Positions 20,296 to 32,450 of a stretch of DNA of 64,000 bases are shown one piece after another; the stretch's first letter is position 1; every line of letters starts with the position of its first letter. This stretch comes from Batillaria attramentaria (lineage: Eukaryota; Mollusca; Gastropoda; Batillariidae), in the NCBI GenBank assembly GCA_018292915.2, contig JACVVK020000547.1, forward strand, positions 244,501 to 308,500, read 5' to 3'. The notes under the pieces were generated by a model. That model did not search any database. It had not been told where the DNA came from and saw only the letters and a program-made list of their open reading frames with translations. Both the position numbers and the translations under genes were made by a program.

Positions 20296-21176
20296 CTATG
20301 TACTTTATCTGATCATGCCCGAATTTTGTTCATTCATACAGTAAACAGGTCTACCGTCATTTAGCAAAAGAGGCTAAGCGCCACGGATTTTTACTCGTAC
20401 TAATTCCCTTTTATTTTTTTCCCATCACATGCGACAACCCAATTAGTGCCGCTGTGAACGAAGAGAGGCTCGAAATGCCGGACGGAAGTCGATACGCGTG
20501 CAACACGTTGAGACAGAAACAGATGGCGTGTTATCTTATCTTTAATTCAGTTTACGGGGCTGAGTTACTGGGAAGGTAAAGTAAACAGCCGTAAGAACAT
20601 ACGAGTTTTCCTGCCTACGATCAATGACAAACAAATGATGCTGTTCTTCACTTCAGTCCAGCTGGACACTATTCCATCCAGTCAGACTGATCTGTAGGCC
20701 ACACCCATTTAACGTAGCCTTCGCCGTGACGGACATGTCAAGCAAACAGATCCTAAATTTACCCTACACATGAGTTTTTGGATGCTGGACTTGTGTGTTG
20801 AGCCTACGGTCCATTCCTGAACAGACTGGGACTAGACAGAACTTCTAAAAATAGCCACCAATCAGCGCCGTCCAGCTAGTCCTCAGTCCGCAACCAAATA
20901 ACGTTGTCTGCTCAGAACGCGGTATAACAACTTCTACAACAACTAATACGCCGGCCAGAGTCACCACAATGGTCTCAGGTGCTACACTGTGACCCACGTG
21001 ATTGATTCTGATGCGGACAGAGTCAACGTATTCGATGAGAAGTTGTCCACACGCTGTTGTATGCCTGTCATAATACTGAGACTTTAAAGGAACAGTTTCT
21101 TTAAAAAAAAAAAAAAAAAAAAAGTTTGGGGCTCACTCACCGTTCTGAGCTGTTCAAGTGGTACCTAGCATTTCAC
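20294..21176. other. unassigned intron 9 sequence
   Basis: No exon, RNA or family repeat recognised. Poly-A at 21103-21123. Confidence 0.4.
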
Positions 21177-21357
21177 GGGGAGCCGGGATGGCCGAATGGT
21201 AGAGCGTTGGACTTCTAAATCTAATGCTCGGGTCGTGAGTTCGATCCCGGCTGGGGCCAAATATTTGTGCTGGCTTTTTCATCGTTGCTCCGTCTTTGAT
21301 ATCACCCGCATGTGGTGGAAAAGGACGTTAAACCCCCAAACACCCACCCACCCACTC
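21177..21357 (+). mobile_element. SINE family A, full length
   Basis: Head GGGGAGCCGGGATGGCCGAA, a small duplication in the anticodon-loop region (CTAAATCTAATG), and a complete body and CACCC tail. Confidence 0.9.
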
Positions 21358-21433
21358 GGACTCTTGCACAGGCACAGATAGAGGCTTGCGTTGAGCTAAC
21401 TGAAGGCAAACGGCAGTAAGTATTTTGCGGCTT

Positions 21434-21833
21434 AATAATAATAATAATAATAATCTCATTAAAATAGGCGCTTTATCCCAAACATTTGGCTCAAAGCGCC
21501 GCGAGCTAAACCCAACACCCACGCTCACGTGAATCACACGCATTCTCTCACACACTGGACATGAACACATTACCATCACGTGATGCGAAGGGCCAGCTCA
21601 GCGATTTAAGTTTCGGAATTTTAGAATTGCATTTTTTTTTTTTTAATTTTGTGGACTGAACATTTCCAAAGCGGAGGAAGAGGAAGCCGGAGTACCCGGA
21701 AAGAACCCCGGACGATCGGCCCGATTGTACGGTGCCACATACGAGAAAGAAAAATTCTTCGCCCCGACTGGGACTCGAACCAGACCTCTCGCACTGGTGA
21801 CTAAGTCTTAACCACAAGTCCACCGACCGCCTA
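21434..21833 (-). mobile_element. SINE family B, full length
   Basis: (ATT)n tail on the low-coordinate side and tRNA-like head at the high end. B box altered by a short deletion (ACTCGAACCAGACC as read on plus). Confidence 0.85.
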
Positions 21834-21966
21834 CACTCGACCTGGTAGTTCACACTGTGTTCGTGAAGCCGACAATGAAAATGCCGGACTTCGATAACGG
21901 ACAGATAAGTTTTCTCGTTCGCACGGCCATAAAACGTCAGTGTGTTGCATCTGGAGCTCTACGAAT

Positions 21967-22357
21967 GGGGCGGTCGATGGACTAGTGGTTTAGACTTAGT
22001 CACCAATGCGAGAGGTCAGGTTCGAGTCCCACTCGGGCCAAAGAATTTTTCTTTCTCGTACGTGGCACCGTTCATTCGAGCCGACGGTCGGGGAGGTTCT
22101 CTCCGGGTACTCCGGCTTCCTCCACCTCTGCTTTGGAAGGGTTCAGCCCAGAAAGAAAAAAAAAAATTCTAAACGCCGGAAACTTATATTGCTGAGCTGG
22201 CCCTTCGCACCACGTGATTGTAATGTGTTCATGTCCAGTGTGTGAGAGAATGCGTGTGATTCACGTGAGCGTGCGTGTTGGGTTTAGCTCGCGGAGCTTT
22301 GGGCCAAATGTTTCGGATAAAGCGCCTATATCAATGCGATTATTATTATTATTATCT
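21967..22357 (+). mobile_element. SINE family B, full length
   Basis: Head GGTCGATGGACTAGTGG, B box GGTTCGAGTCCCAC, 3' GCGGAGCTTTGGGCC...AAAGCGCC then (ATT)n. It lies head to head with the previous copy. Confidence 0.85.
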
Positions 22358-23035
22358 CTAAGACTATTTGTAGCGTACCGGCGCAGTAACAAGTGCAACT
22401 GTTTGAAACCAAAAGTTTCGATATAAAGCGTAGAAATCTTAGAAAAGGCGCCTTTAACAGCCGAGACAAAGACAGTCTTCACCATGGCAACCCCCGTCAT
22501 TTCCGCGAGCCATCCACTTCGCGACTGCCAAACAATTGCCGAGACCTATCGTTGAACTGTGCGTGGGTTAGCAGCTGCTAATGACGGTGTTTCCCAGGAT
22601 AGTGACATTGCCGACCTATTCCTCCCCCCCCCCAGCCCCCCTCCCCCACCCCACCCCACCCACCCCTCACCCTACCCCAGGAGTCCGATCACGTTAGGAG
22701 AAGGATTTCCCAAGCTCCTGGTCGCTGACAGGTGGTTAGGTGCAGAGACAGAAAGCACTCTTTTTCTGGGTAAATTTATCTCAGGACTGCATTTCACGGG
22801 GTTTTTTCCCCTCGGCCTGCTGACCTGGGGTCTGACGCATGAACAGAGACCAGATCAGTCCGGGACTAAGCTCTAATCGTAGACTTACCACGTCGGGACT
22901 ATCGGGAGTATGTGACGCCCTACGTTCTCTCTCTCTCTCTCCATGCGTCACGCCCCTGGGATGTCTTCCTCTGAAACTGTGTGTCAATTTTCCTTTCATG
23001 GGGTGGGGTCGGGTCGTGTGTGTGCGTGTGTGTGT

Positions 23036-23066
<31 letters not shown>

Positions 23067-23100
23067 GGGGGGGGGGGCTTCGAAATAGACAGATGAATAT
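22358..23100. other. unassigned sequence with C- and G-rich runs
   Basis: A pyrimidine-rich C run is at 22622-22680 and a G run of about 45 bp at 23035-23078. No gene recognised. Confidence 0.4.
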
Positions 23101-23275
23101 CGGGGCGGTCGGTGGTCTAGCTAGCCCCTCGAAACCACGTAATTGCACTGTGTTCATGTCCAGTGTGTGAGAGAATGCCTGTGATTCACGTGAGCGTGCG
23201 TGTTGGGTTTAGCTCGCAAAGCGCCTACATTAATGCAATTATTATCATCATTATCAGCATCATTATTAATACTAT
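23101..23275 (+). mobile_element. SINE family B with a large internal deletion
   Basis: Head GGGGCGGTCGGTGGTCTAG is joined directly to the 3' third (AACCACGTAATTGCACTGTG), so about 230 bp of body is missing. The final hairpin is also partly deleted. Confidence 0.75.
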
Positions 23276-23447
23276 TAGGTTAATCACCAACTTCTTCTCA
23301 TTGACATTTTGTTCAAAATCTCTCATTTCTAGTCACCCCTTTGAACCGCATTTTGTTCACAGGTAATGAATTGTTTTCAAACATAAGCAGGCTTCTGGGA
23401 AGCATAGTACACTTGGAAATAATAATAATAATAATAGCGCAATTTTA

Positions 23448-23580
23448 CACATTTCGTACCGCGCATGAGTATCCCACGTGTTTGACACGTTTTCGGTTTT
23501 GGCCATGTTTAAAAAAAAAAAAAGGGCAAGATTTACGGTTCCTTAACGGCTCTTACTAATGACTAATTATCACAGTGCAG
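23448..23580 (+). repeat. dispersed repeat E, partial
   Basis: CATTTCGTACCGCGCATGAG, CGTTTTCGGTTTTGGCC and CGGTTCCTTAACGGCTC match copies at 34553 and 59829. Confidence 0.7.
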
Positions 23581-24370
23581 TCATACATGAAAATGTGGCC
23601 GACTGGATTGAATATTGTTCACCTGGACTGTCTAGTTAGGGAAGCTGTACCTCCCCCCCCCCCTTCCCCTACCCCCAGCCTACGCATCAGGGTCGTCTCC
23701 AACCACATCTTGTGGCGACGTTAGACTGCAACTAACCATCAACATACACAAACAAGCACGAGAAAAAAGGTTGGTGTGTGACTTTTGGGTTTCTGAAGGC
23801 AGGGGGAATGTTTGTGGAGGGAGGGGCAGGGGAGGGGGGGCGTTGGGGGGGGGGGGGGTAGGTGGCGGGGACGCGACAGTCTTTTCAAGTGCAGGCTCAA
23901 AGCCCCTACAGATTCCTGGAACGCCTTAATTGCCATCTCCCTGGCTGTCAAAACAAGATGCATATGTTGACCACCTGGGTATATCTGCTCCCCCACATCC
24001 AACGAAAAGGCCCAATAATTATTGTATCAAGGATGATCTGCAGCTCCTTCAAGGCGTAATTGAAAATCTCCTCACGAAACCTACCGTCAGCACTCGTACA
24101 AAACAAAGAGGACCCGAACATGATGACACGCACTCATCGATCGACGATACGACACAGGTGAACAAACGCCGAACGCTGCAGACTAGTCTTATTGCTCCAC
24201 TTATCGCGCACATCGCTCAATTATAGCAATACCCTCTCGACCGGTGAGTGTTTATCTACTGGTCATGTCACAGCTTTGCTGACTTCGTACAGCTGACGTA
24301 TCACACCAGAGAGACTATACAGTCTCTGATCACACCTCTGTCATATGTGACCCGACCTTGCACGCGCGCG
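23581..24370. other. unassigned intron 9 sequence
   Basis: C-rich and G-rich runs at 23652-23680 and 23820-23865. No exon recognised. Confidence 0.4.
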
Positions 24371-24648
24371 CAGAGAGAGAGAGAGAGATTCAGATTCAGA
24401 TCATTTATTGCGTAGGCGTTATGCCCTTTGCAAAGGGGGTAGGGGGGAGGGGGCATTACACAGCCATGCAGAAATACGTCACACATCAAACAGACGACAT
24501 TGTGCGACAAGGATGCCAAGTCACAGAAAGTTCGTTCAGACTGCGACATTAGAGTCCGTGAAAAAACCCACAAGGTGAGACAACACAACGGGAGTCTAAC
24601 TGACAGCTGCACGTGTGGTACACTATTGTTCTGGATTTGTTCTAATGG
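24371..24648 (-). other. 3' flank of the 315-codon ORF with a retroposon-like end
   Basis: On the minus strand an AATAAA (24404-24409) lies about 240 nt past the stop. It is followed at once by TGATCTGAATCTGAATC and a TC tract. This resembles the 3' end of a retroposed transcript or non-LTR element rather than a cellular intron. Confidence 0.55.
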
Positions 24649-25596
24649 TCAGCCAAGGAAGTATCTCACAGCACCCATAATAGTGTGCATAATGGTCAGT
24701 CCTTGCTCAATCTGACACTGAATTTTGCCCCGATCAGCAGGAACCCAGAGCAGCATCTTGTAGGTGATGTGACGTTCCTCTTCTATCATCTGCGTGATGT
24801 CCCGTTTGACAAACCAGTAAAAAGACGGCTTTTCTCTTGCAGCAGACCACTTGAGCTGAAATACAACGTCATCACTTTCACAAATCAGAGTGTCTAGACT
24901 GTCGTTAGAACGATCGCGAAACACGGTACGGAAACTAACATTTCTTGTTTTGTCTCTGAGGTTCCGTTGAAGTGATCTGTCTGTCAGTTCAGCCACGTAG
25001 TCCTTGATAGTGGTGACACTGTAACCTGCTTCACGCACTCTCTCAAGCCGCGGCTCTTCATCGTCAGCGTCACTCACACTAGGTTGGTCTGTCCCACTGT
25101 TGTTTTCTGGTAAATGAACTTCAGCAGGACTAACTTCAGCCGCTGTCACTAGGTCAACGCCTGTACACAACACACTAGCGTCAGCTGATTCACAGCGGGT
25201 TTCACGTGCACGTGTCTGTGTTGGTGTGTCGCCTGATTGGTTTGGCGTGTCACTGTGCTCATAAAAACAAGCAGTTGGTGGCGTAGGCATGAATAAAGCT
25301 TGTGAGTGTTCAAAATCCAAATCACCATCACTTGCCTTCCCACTCTCTTGTTTCGCAGCAGCTTTCTTTTCTGCCCGTTTCCTGTCGCGGTTCACTTGAC
25401 TCGGTGGCTTCCTTCGATAGTACACAGGACTGTTACCGGTATTCGCCATGTTGTCTGTAGCTGAGCCGGTTTTCAGTCGAATGACCACGACCGTACTGTC
25501 ACCTTCTCTAGTGATTTTCCAAGAGGAGAGTTGGTTGTGCTGAAGCAGGGCCCCCAGAGCGACTTCCAGTGTTGTTGGAAAACCGACAACAGGCAT
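24649..25596 (-). CDS. 315-codon ORF of unknown function, probably retroelement-derived
   Basis: This is a single uninterrupted reading frame inside MLH1 intron 9, on the same strand. The chosen start (MPVVGFPTTLEVALGALLQH) is the first ATG; a second Met is near residue 50. Residues 1-45 look like a small folded module (LSSWKITREGDSTVVVIRLK). Residues 55-80 are strongly basic (YYRRKPPSQVNRDRKRAEKK). Residues 80-190 are polar and low-complexity. Residues 195-315 form a second conserved-looking region (ESDDVVFQLKWSA, FYWFVKRDITQMI). No catalytic motif, signal peptide or membrane span is seen. From memory, proteins with a short N-terminal module and a K/R-K-P/S-PSQ-RDR basic motif are common, unnamed and multicopy in mollusc and cnidarian genomes. 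The 3' flank looks retroposed. I infer an ORF1-like or domesticated element protein. Confidence 0.55.
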   Translation of the reverse strand: MPVVGFPTTLEVALGALLQHNQLSSWKITREGDSTVVVIRLKTGSATDNMANTGNSPVYYRRKPPSQVNRDRKRAEKKAAAKQESGKASDGDLDFEHSQALFMPTPPTACFYEHSDTPNQSGDTPTQTRARETRCESADASVLCTGVDLVTAAEVSPAEVHLPENNSGTDQPSVSDADDEEPRLERVREAGYSVTTIKDYVAELTDRSLQRNLRDKTRNVSFRTVFRDRSNDSLDTLICESDDVVFQLKWSAAREKPSFYWFVKRDITQMIEEERHITYKMLLWVPADRGKIQCQIEQGLTIMHTIMGAVRYFLG

Positions 25597-26241
25597 CGTG
25601 AAGGATAATTTTGGTAAAATAAGTCCAAAATATCAACAGTGGAGAGAACTTCCTGCCCAGCATGCACCTCGCCCACGTGAAAAAACCCAAGACGATGATA
25701 ATGATGATGATGATGATAACAATAATCCTTATGAAGCTCTGTAATCTGTTAATAAATAACTATTAACAGTTAAAATAAAATAAAATAAAACAACAAGTGA
25801 AAAGGAATAAATATATGCAAAAATATACAGCGCCATAATAAGGTGCAGGCCTACGCGGAACGACACGCACACACGCAAACGCACATACGCAAACAGTTAA
25901 ATGGTGTCCATGGTTGAAAACAGATGGGGATTTAAGATTTTTATTCCAGGGAGGGTGACTGGCGGAGAGAATGAGGGAGAGAATTGTACGCTAAAGGACC
26001 AGCGCATGCGAAAGCTCGAGTGCCAACGGTAGACAGTCTAGTGCGGTGAATTGGGAGAGAATTTTCTGCCCTGAAAGTTTTCTGTGAAAAGAAGTATGCA
26101 TTGATCAGCAAAGGTTTGTGTGCTTAACTGCTCTGATTATCTTTTTCTCAGGGCACGGTACTGTGGCTGGATCAATTTTCCTGGAAGGCATGTGGGCGTA
26201 ACGTTGAAATGTAACCGACATACCCACCCACCGTTAGAAAA
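25597..26241. other. unassigned sequence
   Basis: (GAT)n at 25692-25722 and (AAAAT)n at 25770-25790. No promoter motif for the adjacent ORF can be supported. Confidence 0.4.
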
Positions 26242-26526
26242 ACAACAACAACAATAATAATGAGTATTGTATAGGCGCTTTACCCAATTTCATGAATCGG
26301 ATCAAAACGCCGCGAACTGAACCCAACACGCACGGTCACGTGAATCACACGCATTCTCTCACACACATTACAATCACGTGGTGCGAAGGGTCAGCTCAGC
26401 TATTTACATATCGGAATTTAGAACTGCATTTATTTTTCAAATTTGGTGGACTGAACATTTCCAAAGCAGAGAGGGAGGAAGCCGGAGCACCCGGAGAGAA
26501 CCCCCGACGATCGGCCCGAATGAACC
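26242..26526 (-). mobile_element. SINE family B, 5'-truncated
   Basis: (ATT)n tail and 3' hairpin present. The match stops at CGATCGGCCCGAATGAACC, so the tRNA head is missing. Confidence 0.85.
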
Positions 26527-26698
26527 ATGAAAAACAACAACAAAAACAACAACGAAAATCAAACGCCAGAACCACGCAGCCAAGTGTCCGTAAGGTCACG
26601 CCTAATGGACTGCAATCTAAAAAACAAACAAACAAAAAAACACACAAACAGTGTGTATTATTAAAAAATTTTTTTTTTAAAAACCCAACCTATCCGAC

Positions 26699-27057
26699 CG
26701 TGCAAACTGCACAGTCACCTCTGTCACAGTTACAGAGTTTTCAGGGTCCAAGAAACCCTTATGAAAGCCAAGGGAAGCCTGATTTCACAGCTCAGTTTGC
26801 GAGAAAGATCGCAGTGGCTAGTCTTTTCGTGCAGCACACAACACCCGCTAGACACTGTTGCAATGTGTGTCTCGCTCACTGACCAAAAGCACAACGAAGT
26901 CACAGCAAACGCTCTGCCTTTTTAAGGGTCTCCGATGCGCTGAAAACTTTACACCTGTGACAGAGTTGCCTGCATTATGCAGGAGTCACAGTTTACAACA
27001 AAACACAATGTTTGCGGGGTTTGTTTGTTTTCTGTTGAGATTGCAGATCTTTAAACC
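26699..27057 (+). repeat. MITE/foldback family G, copy 2
   Basis: GTGCAAACTGCACAGTCACC at the left end and the inverse AGTTGCCTGCATTATGCAGG near the right are parts of imperfect inverted ends. The core matches 62376-62668 (GCACACAACACCCGCTAGAC, CACTGACCAAAAGCACAA). Confidence 0.7.
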
Positions 27058-28519
27058 GTCTCCCTAGACTCCACTCCCAACCTGCATGACGTCATCCTGC
27101 TTGAAAGTCGCTGAGCGGAAAAAAAAACAAAAAAAAACACACACGCCTCCTTTCAAAATGTCGCGAGTACAGAAAACAGGCAATGTCCCCTGTCCCCCTG
27201 TCGATCTAAAACTAGTCAGCTCCTAAATATCCAATCTCGCTTTGAGGAGTTTCAGAATAAATGGCATCACCACCCTCCCCCTCACTGGTTCGTAGTCAGG
27301 CTAAACCCAACACTAAATCGGCAGCTGTGCACTGTGGAAGCTAACAGTACATTAAACCTGCCGACGGCAAGTCTTAAAACTAGATGGCTAAGTCTGTCTA
27401 CGACAGACAGGCCCTAATATACTAGTATTAAGAGGGTGACTACCGACAACACTGTGGCTACTGACAAAACGTGGTGATAGTTCTACGGTTCTTTGGCACT
27501 ACGCTTGAAGGCACCAAAGAATATAGATCTGTGATACAGAGGATCTGAGGTCTTTGGCAGAGCTCTGACCGTAAGACCGGGCTTCATGTGCGGTTGGCAC
27601 CATATCTGAAAATGTAATTAAAGTCTCTCTCTGCCCCCCCCCCTCCCCACACACACACACACCACCCCTCCTTGTTTTAATGAACTTTGTTTTCCGACAT
27701 GGTCTGTGCATGGTAATTTTTGTTTCTAGACTGAAGCATTTTCAGGCCTGAGGCTAATAGGAAATACATACACAGGCAATATAGTAGCACCGAGTGCAGT
27801 GTTGAAGAACCGTAGTGCTGTTGCTACGCAGTGCTACTAACGCATAGTACTATCGATCCGCACCTCTAAAGACCACACGACTGAAAATGGTAGGCTGTCC
27901 GTGTAGGATAAAGGAGGAAATCCCTCTCCTAAAGACGGGCTCAGCTCGGCGACAGCCAGTGATATAGTTCTCCGACTGTGCACAATACCCGGCTGTCCAG
28001 GGTACAGTCTCCGGTGATGCCGTGTGCAAGCCCTGTCTAACCCTGTCTGTTTAGAGAACAAGACCATCCCTTGAGACCTTGCCGTGCAGGGACCGAGTTA
28101 CAACAGACCTGTCAATCTTCCAAGAACGGTCAATTTCTAGAACTAGGACACCAGTTAAAAATATCTGAGCCAGGAGCCCCCACTCACAAAACGTAGGTGC
28201 AACGAAACGGACTTCAGACCTGTTTCATTTTGAAGGCAAAGATATACGAGCTCAAGTCCTTTTTTTTTTTTTTTTTTTTTTCAAGGTTGAAGGTTCACAT
28301 CTTTGAATACAGATTAGAACATAGACCAAGACTAACTTGACTAAGTTTATGACAAAAGATTAGGGTGAGATGCATAAATGGAGACTACGGCGAGTTCACG
28401 ACTGTTTCAGAAAGTAAACGGTAATACACGCTCATATTAGTCTCGACGTCAAGACCGGTAGCTTGAGACTAGGGCGAAGTCTCAGATTAGTCTGGTCTCC
28501 TTTCATGCATCGGCCCCTA
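27058..28519. other. unassigned intron 9 sequence
   Basis: No exon, RNA gene or family repeat recognised. CA-rich at 27640-27660, poly-T at 28259-28280. Confidence 0.4.
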
Positions 28520-28775
28520 GGATTCAATTGTGTGCCGAGTGACAATAATAAACCCATATCTGTTGAAATTCTCATTATTAAATAATCGTGTTTCCTCGGA
28601 TCCCGGGATTCAACTATGTGCCGAGTGACAGCAGTAAACCCATATCTGTTAGAATTCTCATAATTAAATAATCGTGTTTCCTCGAACCCCCTGGATTCAG
28701 TTGTGTGCCGAGTGACAATAAGAAACTCATACTTGTTAAAATTCTCATTATTAAATAATCGTGTTTCCTCATACT
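28520..28775. repeat. tandem repeat, three units of 86-87 bp
   Basis: Units start at 28521, 28607 and 28694 with GATTCAATTGTGTGCCGAGT and all end TTAAATAATCGTGTTTCCTC. Confidence 0.9.
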
Positions 28776-28904
28776 AGGTACATATTCTGAAGTTGTTTTT
28801 GTTGTTGCTGCACAACTGAATTCAGACGCATGACTCAAAAAAAAAAAGAAAAAAAAAGAACACAGGATGTATGCTGTATATATGTATGTATAAGGACGGG
28901 ACGT

Positions 28905-29165
28905 AGGTCGACAAGGGGATTTACTAAAGTGGTGTAGATATCCGACTTCGGATCCTGAGCCTCCGGGTTCGAATCGCCGGTGAGCAGGAATTTGGATAGA
29001 TTTTTTTTCCCCTTTCCAAATCGTGTCAAAATCACGTGCAGACTTGTTTACGGTGCCTGTCCCGCCCTCGTGTACACACGCACGCACAAATACCAAGTGT
29101 GCACGCTCACAATCCTACGTCCATCTTTCGAAGAAGAGTAGGCTGTGGCCGGTGGCGTGAAAAAC
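28905..29165 (+). mobile_element. tRNA-headed SINE family D, diverged
   Basis: The head has GGGTTCGAATCGCCGG as B box. The body contains CCCTTTCC, GACTTGTTTACGGTGCCTG and CCCGCCCTCGTGTACACACG. From memory this body is widespread in molluscan genomes. The 3' end is unclear. Confidence 0.5.
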
Positions 29166-29721
29166 AGAAATACTGCTGCACGCACCAGAGTTACTAGCAC
29201 ATAATTTTAGTAGCGCATAGTGGCAGCACAATTTCACTGCTTCATCATTCAACCCTGCGGCGCCTTAAGTATGTTTGCCTTAAAAATGCGTTTAGGGGTG
29301 AAACTTATAGCTAACATTTTCCTGGTGACATTTGATCTCTAGTTACAAATCTTCATACTATGCTAATCCGTGTTTAAGTTCATGTTCATGAATTTAAATA
29401 GCACTTTTTTTTTTAAATCGTTTCTGAGCGAAATTACAAAGGAATGATTTTTCCGTTCACTTGGAAAGGTCAAGGGTGGAGAAAGGGGTAGGGAGGGGGA
29501 GGAAAGGTTCTTGGTTTCTACACATAACACTGTGCTAATCTCGGTATTGGTGAAGTGATGGATGGGCGAGAAGAAGAAACAGAAACTGGACGATAGTACA
29601 AGAAAATCGACCCTTGTCTTCCCACACTGTTGTTAGGGATGGTGAAGACAGCTATCGTCCGCATTATTTGTTAATCGTTTTTGCTTTTCTCTATTATCCA
29701 CCAGGAATTTCCATGGGTTCG

Positions 29722-29724
<3 letters not shown>

Positions 29725-29788
<64 letters not shown>
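29725..29788. repeat. (GT)n microsatellite
   Basis: About 31 GT units, then GTTT and (GTT)n to 29832. Confidence 0.95.
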
Positions 29789-29790
<2 letters not shown>

Positions 29791-29837
29791 GTTTGTTTGT
29801 TTTTGTTTGTCTGTTGTTGTTGTTGTTGTTTTTTACT

Positions 29838-30113
29838 GCCTCAACTCTCGGCCCGGAAACTACGACACCTGCGGTGCCGCCCAATCATCCACAGCATAAG
29901 ACGTGTCATACCAAGGGAAGCACCCCCGAAGTCGCACGCGTGAAGTGGGTGAATCTCGGCATGTGGCAACAGCCTACCAACTGGGCCCATAGCACGCCCG
30001 CTCTTGGTAGGAACCGACAAAGGTAGGAACAATCCCGCTTGCCTCGGTTTGGTCTTGAACCCGGGTCTCCCGGCCATGGTCCGAAGTGCTAACCACTACA
30101 CTACTGGGGCCAG
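29838..30113 (-). mobile_element. SINE family C, 3'-shortened
   Basis: On minus it runs from GGCCCCAGTAGTGTAGTGG through GGGTTCAAGACCAAACC to the GTGCCGCAGG region. The distal 3' part present in the other two copies is absent. Confidence 0.8.
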
Positions 30114-30329
30114 TTGTCGCCGTTTTTTGTTGATGTTGTTGTTGTTTTGTTTTGGTCCCCCCCCCCCCGCTCTGTTCCATATTCCAGACAACACTGACCT
30201 TTACACGCCCCAGTGAATTCGATTTCTTTCCCGTTTCGCTTCAGTGCGTTTGAGTTTAATAAGAAGAAGAAGAATAAAGGGTATTTGCGATCGCCTATTA
30301 GTAAAATTCTTAATGCGTTACAATGTTGT

Positions 30330-30415
30330 CTACACCTTGCCCGAGCGGTTGACCATTCAACTTCTACGACTGTTGGTACAGCACTCTCGGCCCGACTAGT
30401 GTGCACTATAGTCAT
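30330..30415. repeat. dispersed repeat I, partial
   Basis: TTGCCCGAGCGGTTGACCAT...CTTCTACGACTGTTGGTACA aligns with 50769-50835. Confidence 0.5.
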
Positions 30416-30498
30416 GAAGTTATTAAAAGCACGCTGTCTGCGTTTTGTTTTTGTTTGTGTGATTTCACACCTTCAAGTAACCTCGTCACAAGCAACAA

Positions 30499-30670
30499 GG
30501 GTGGGTGGGTGTTGGGGGGTTTAACGTCCTTTCCCACCACATACGGGTGATATCAAAGACGGGGCAACGATGAAAAATCCAGCACAAATATTTGGCCCCC
30601 GCCGGGAAACGAACTCACGACCCGAGCATGAGAAGTCCAACGCTCTACCAGTCGGCCACCCCGGCTCCCC
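30499..30670 (-). mobile_element. SINE family A, full length
   Basis: All family parts are present. B-box region reads GGGAAACGAACTCACGACCC on plus. Confidence 0.85.
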
Positions 30671-31429
30671 GCACAAGCACCAAAACAGTTCCTTGTATCA
30701 ATTTTCTGTGTCAGTGGGGGCCGCGTTAATGGCACCTCCTTTTGTATGCAAAACAATCACGGTAAGACCCAATACTTATGGAAATTCTGGAGATATCAAT
30801 TTCGCACAAATCGGGCAATATCGTGTATTGAGTCAACCGCAAAGTCAGGAAAACAGCACGAGTTTATCACAGAAGGATAATCACTGGGGTTCATTTCCAA
30901 GATAAATATGCACGGTGCTAAATTTATCATCTTATCTCCGTGTGTAAGCCCCGACCCAATTTGCGCGCGGATACGATATCAGATAGTTCTGATAAACAAC
31001 AGCTCAAGAACATCTGTCCTTAAGGTCAGAATATTCCACAAAAATATATTTAAAAAAATGATAACACAGCCACTCCCTCGAAAAAAAAGTCTTCCTAGAG
31101 ACAACAAGACGTCCTGAATTCCATATTTATAAATGTAAACTTAGTGAACGACCTTCGTGTATGAATGCACATGTCCAATCGGCAAAGCAAAGATATATAG
31201 ATGACAAGTACTTGTCATGACTCCTTAAATGACTGGATGCCGTACGAAGCCTTATTTAACATTTAGACCTATTTCTTAACGAATGTTTAGGACAGCAGTT
31301 ACAGGTCGAACCTTCAACGTATGTATTAATGTTTAGTATGTATATATGTTTGTGTGTCTGTATGTATGTATGCAGGTGTGTTTGCAAGTTGGTATGTACA
31401 CATGTATGTACGTATTTTTATAAAAAAAA
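30671..31429. other. unassigned intron 9 sequence
   Basis: AT-rich, with ATGT-rich stretches near 31330-31420. No gene recognised. Confidence 0.4.
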
Positions 31430-31547
31430 CTCACTATAGACAATAACCCCCCTTCAGTCTGCTCCACCCAGTGACATACACAGAAACAAAAAGTGGGGTG
31501 AGGGCAGACAAGATTATGTGTTTGTGAGACTGTGAAACATAGATAAC

Positions 31548-31614
<67 letters not shown>

Positions 31615-32413
31615 CTTCTTACTGTTCCAACCAGCGACTTGCATAGAAACAAACCAAGGACAAGATTTGTGTTTGTGAGAACGACTGTAAAACGTAGATA
31701 CCCACATCAAAGACTTGTGACTCTGCAGCCCAGTGACTTACATAGAGGCACCAAAAGGGGCAGGCAAGTAGGGGGGGGGGGGGGCGGGTGATGGTGGAGA
31801 CAGCTATCGCCTTTCATAGACAATAACACCTCCTATAGCCCCCCCCCCCTCACACACACACACATTTTACAGGAATTTCTGAATATATTAATGATGTCGT
31901 TGAACCCTGTCACAGAACTGTAATTTTGTTTTGGATTAGAACCGGACTCCACCGCAGGAACCTGCGTAGAGCTTTCACCTGCTTAAGTCGTAAAAAAGCT
32001 CACGGTGAAACACAGCGGAGGCTACAGCCGTGGGGATACTTCGTGCAAGCATCACGGTGAAACTCGACCCCCTGCACGACACCTCGACCCAGACTCTGAG
32101 ATTAACATCATTTTTCATTGGCGCTTACCGCATCGCGACAACAGAAGCCAGCTTTCCCTTTGGCAGTTCAGGATGAATATTTAATGTTTAAACTCGTCAC
32201 CACCGCGCCCGTTACAAAGGAAACTGTGTAGGTCCTCGTACATTTGGAAGTCATCAAATGCTTTTAGGGAACCCGCTACGGGACATACAGAGCGTGCAAA
32301 TCGTAGCCAGGATTTGTGTTTCTAAAAAAGGCCGTAAAAACACAGAAACCGAATAAAAGACTTGTGACTTCTCCACTCAGTGACTTACATAGAAACAAAA
32401 GAAAAAAACCCAA

Positions 32414-32450
<37 letters not shown>

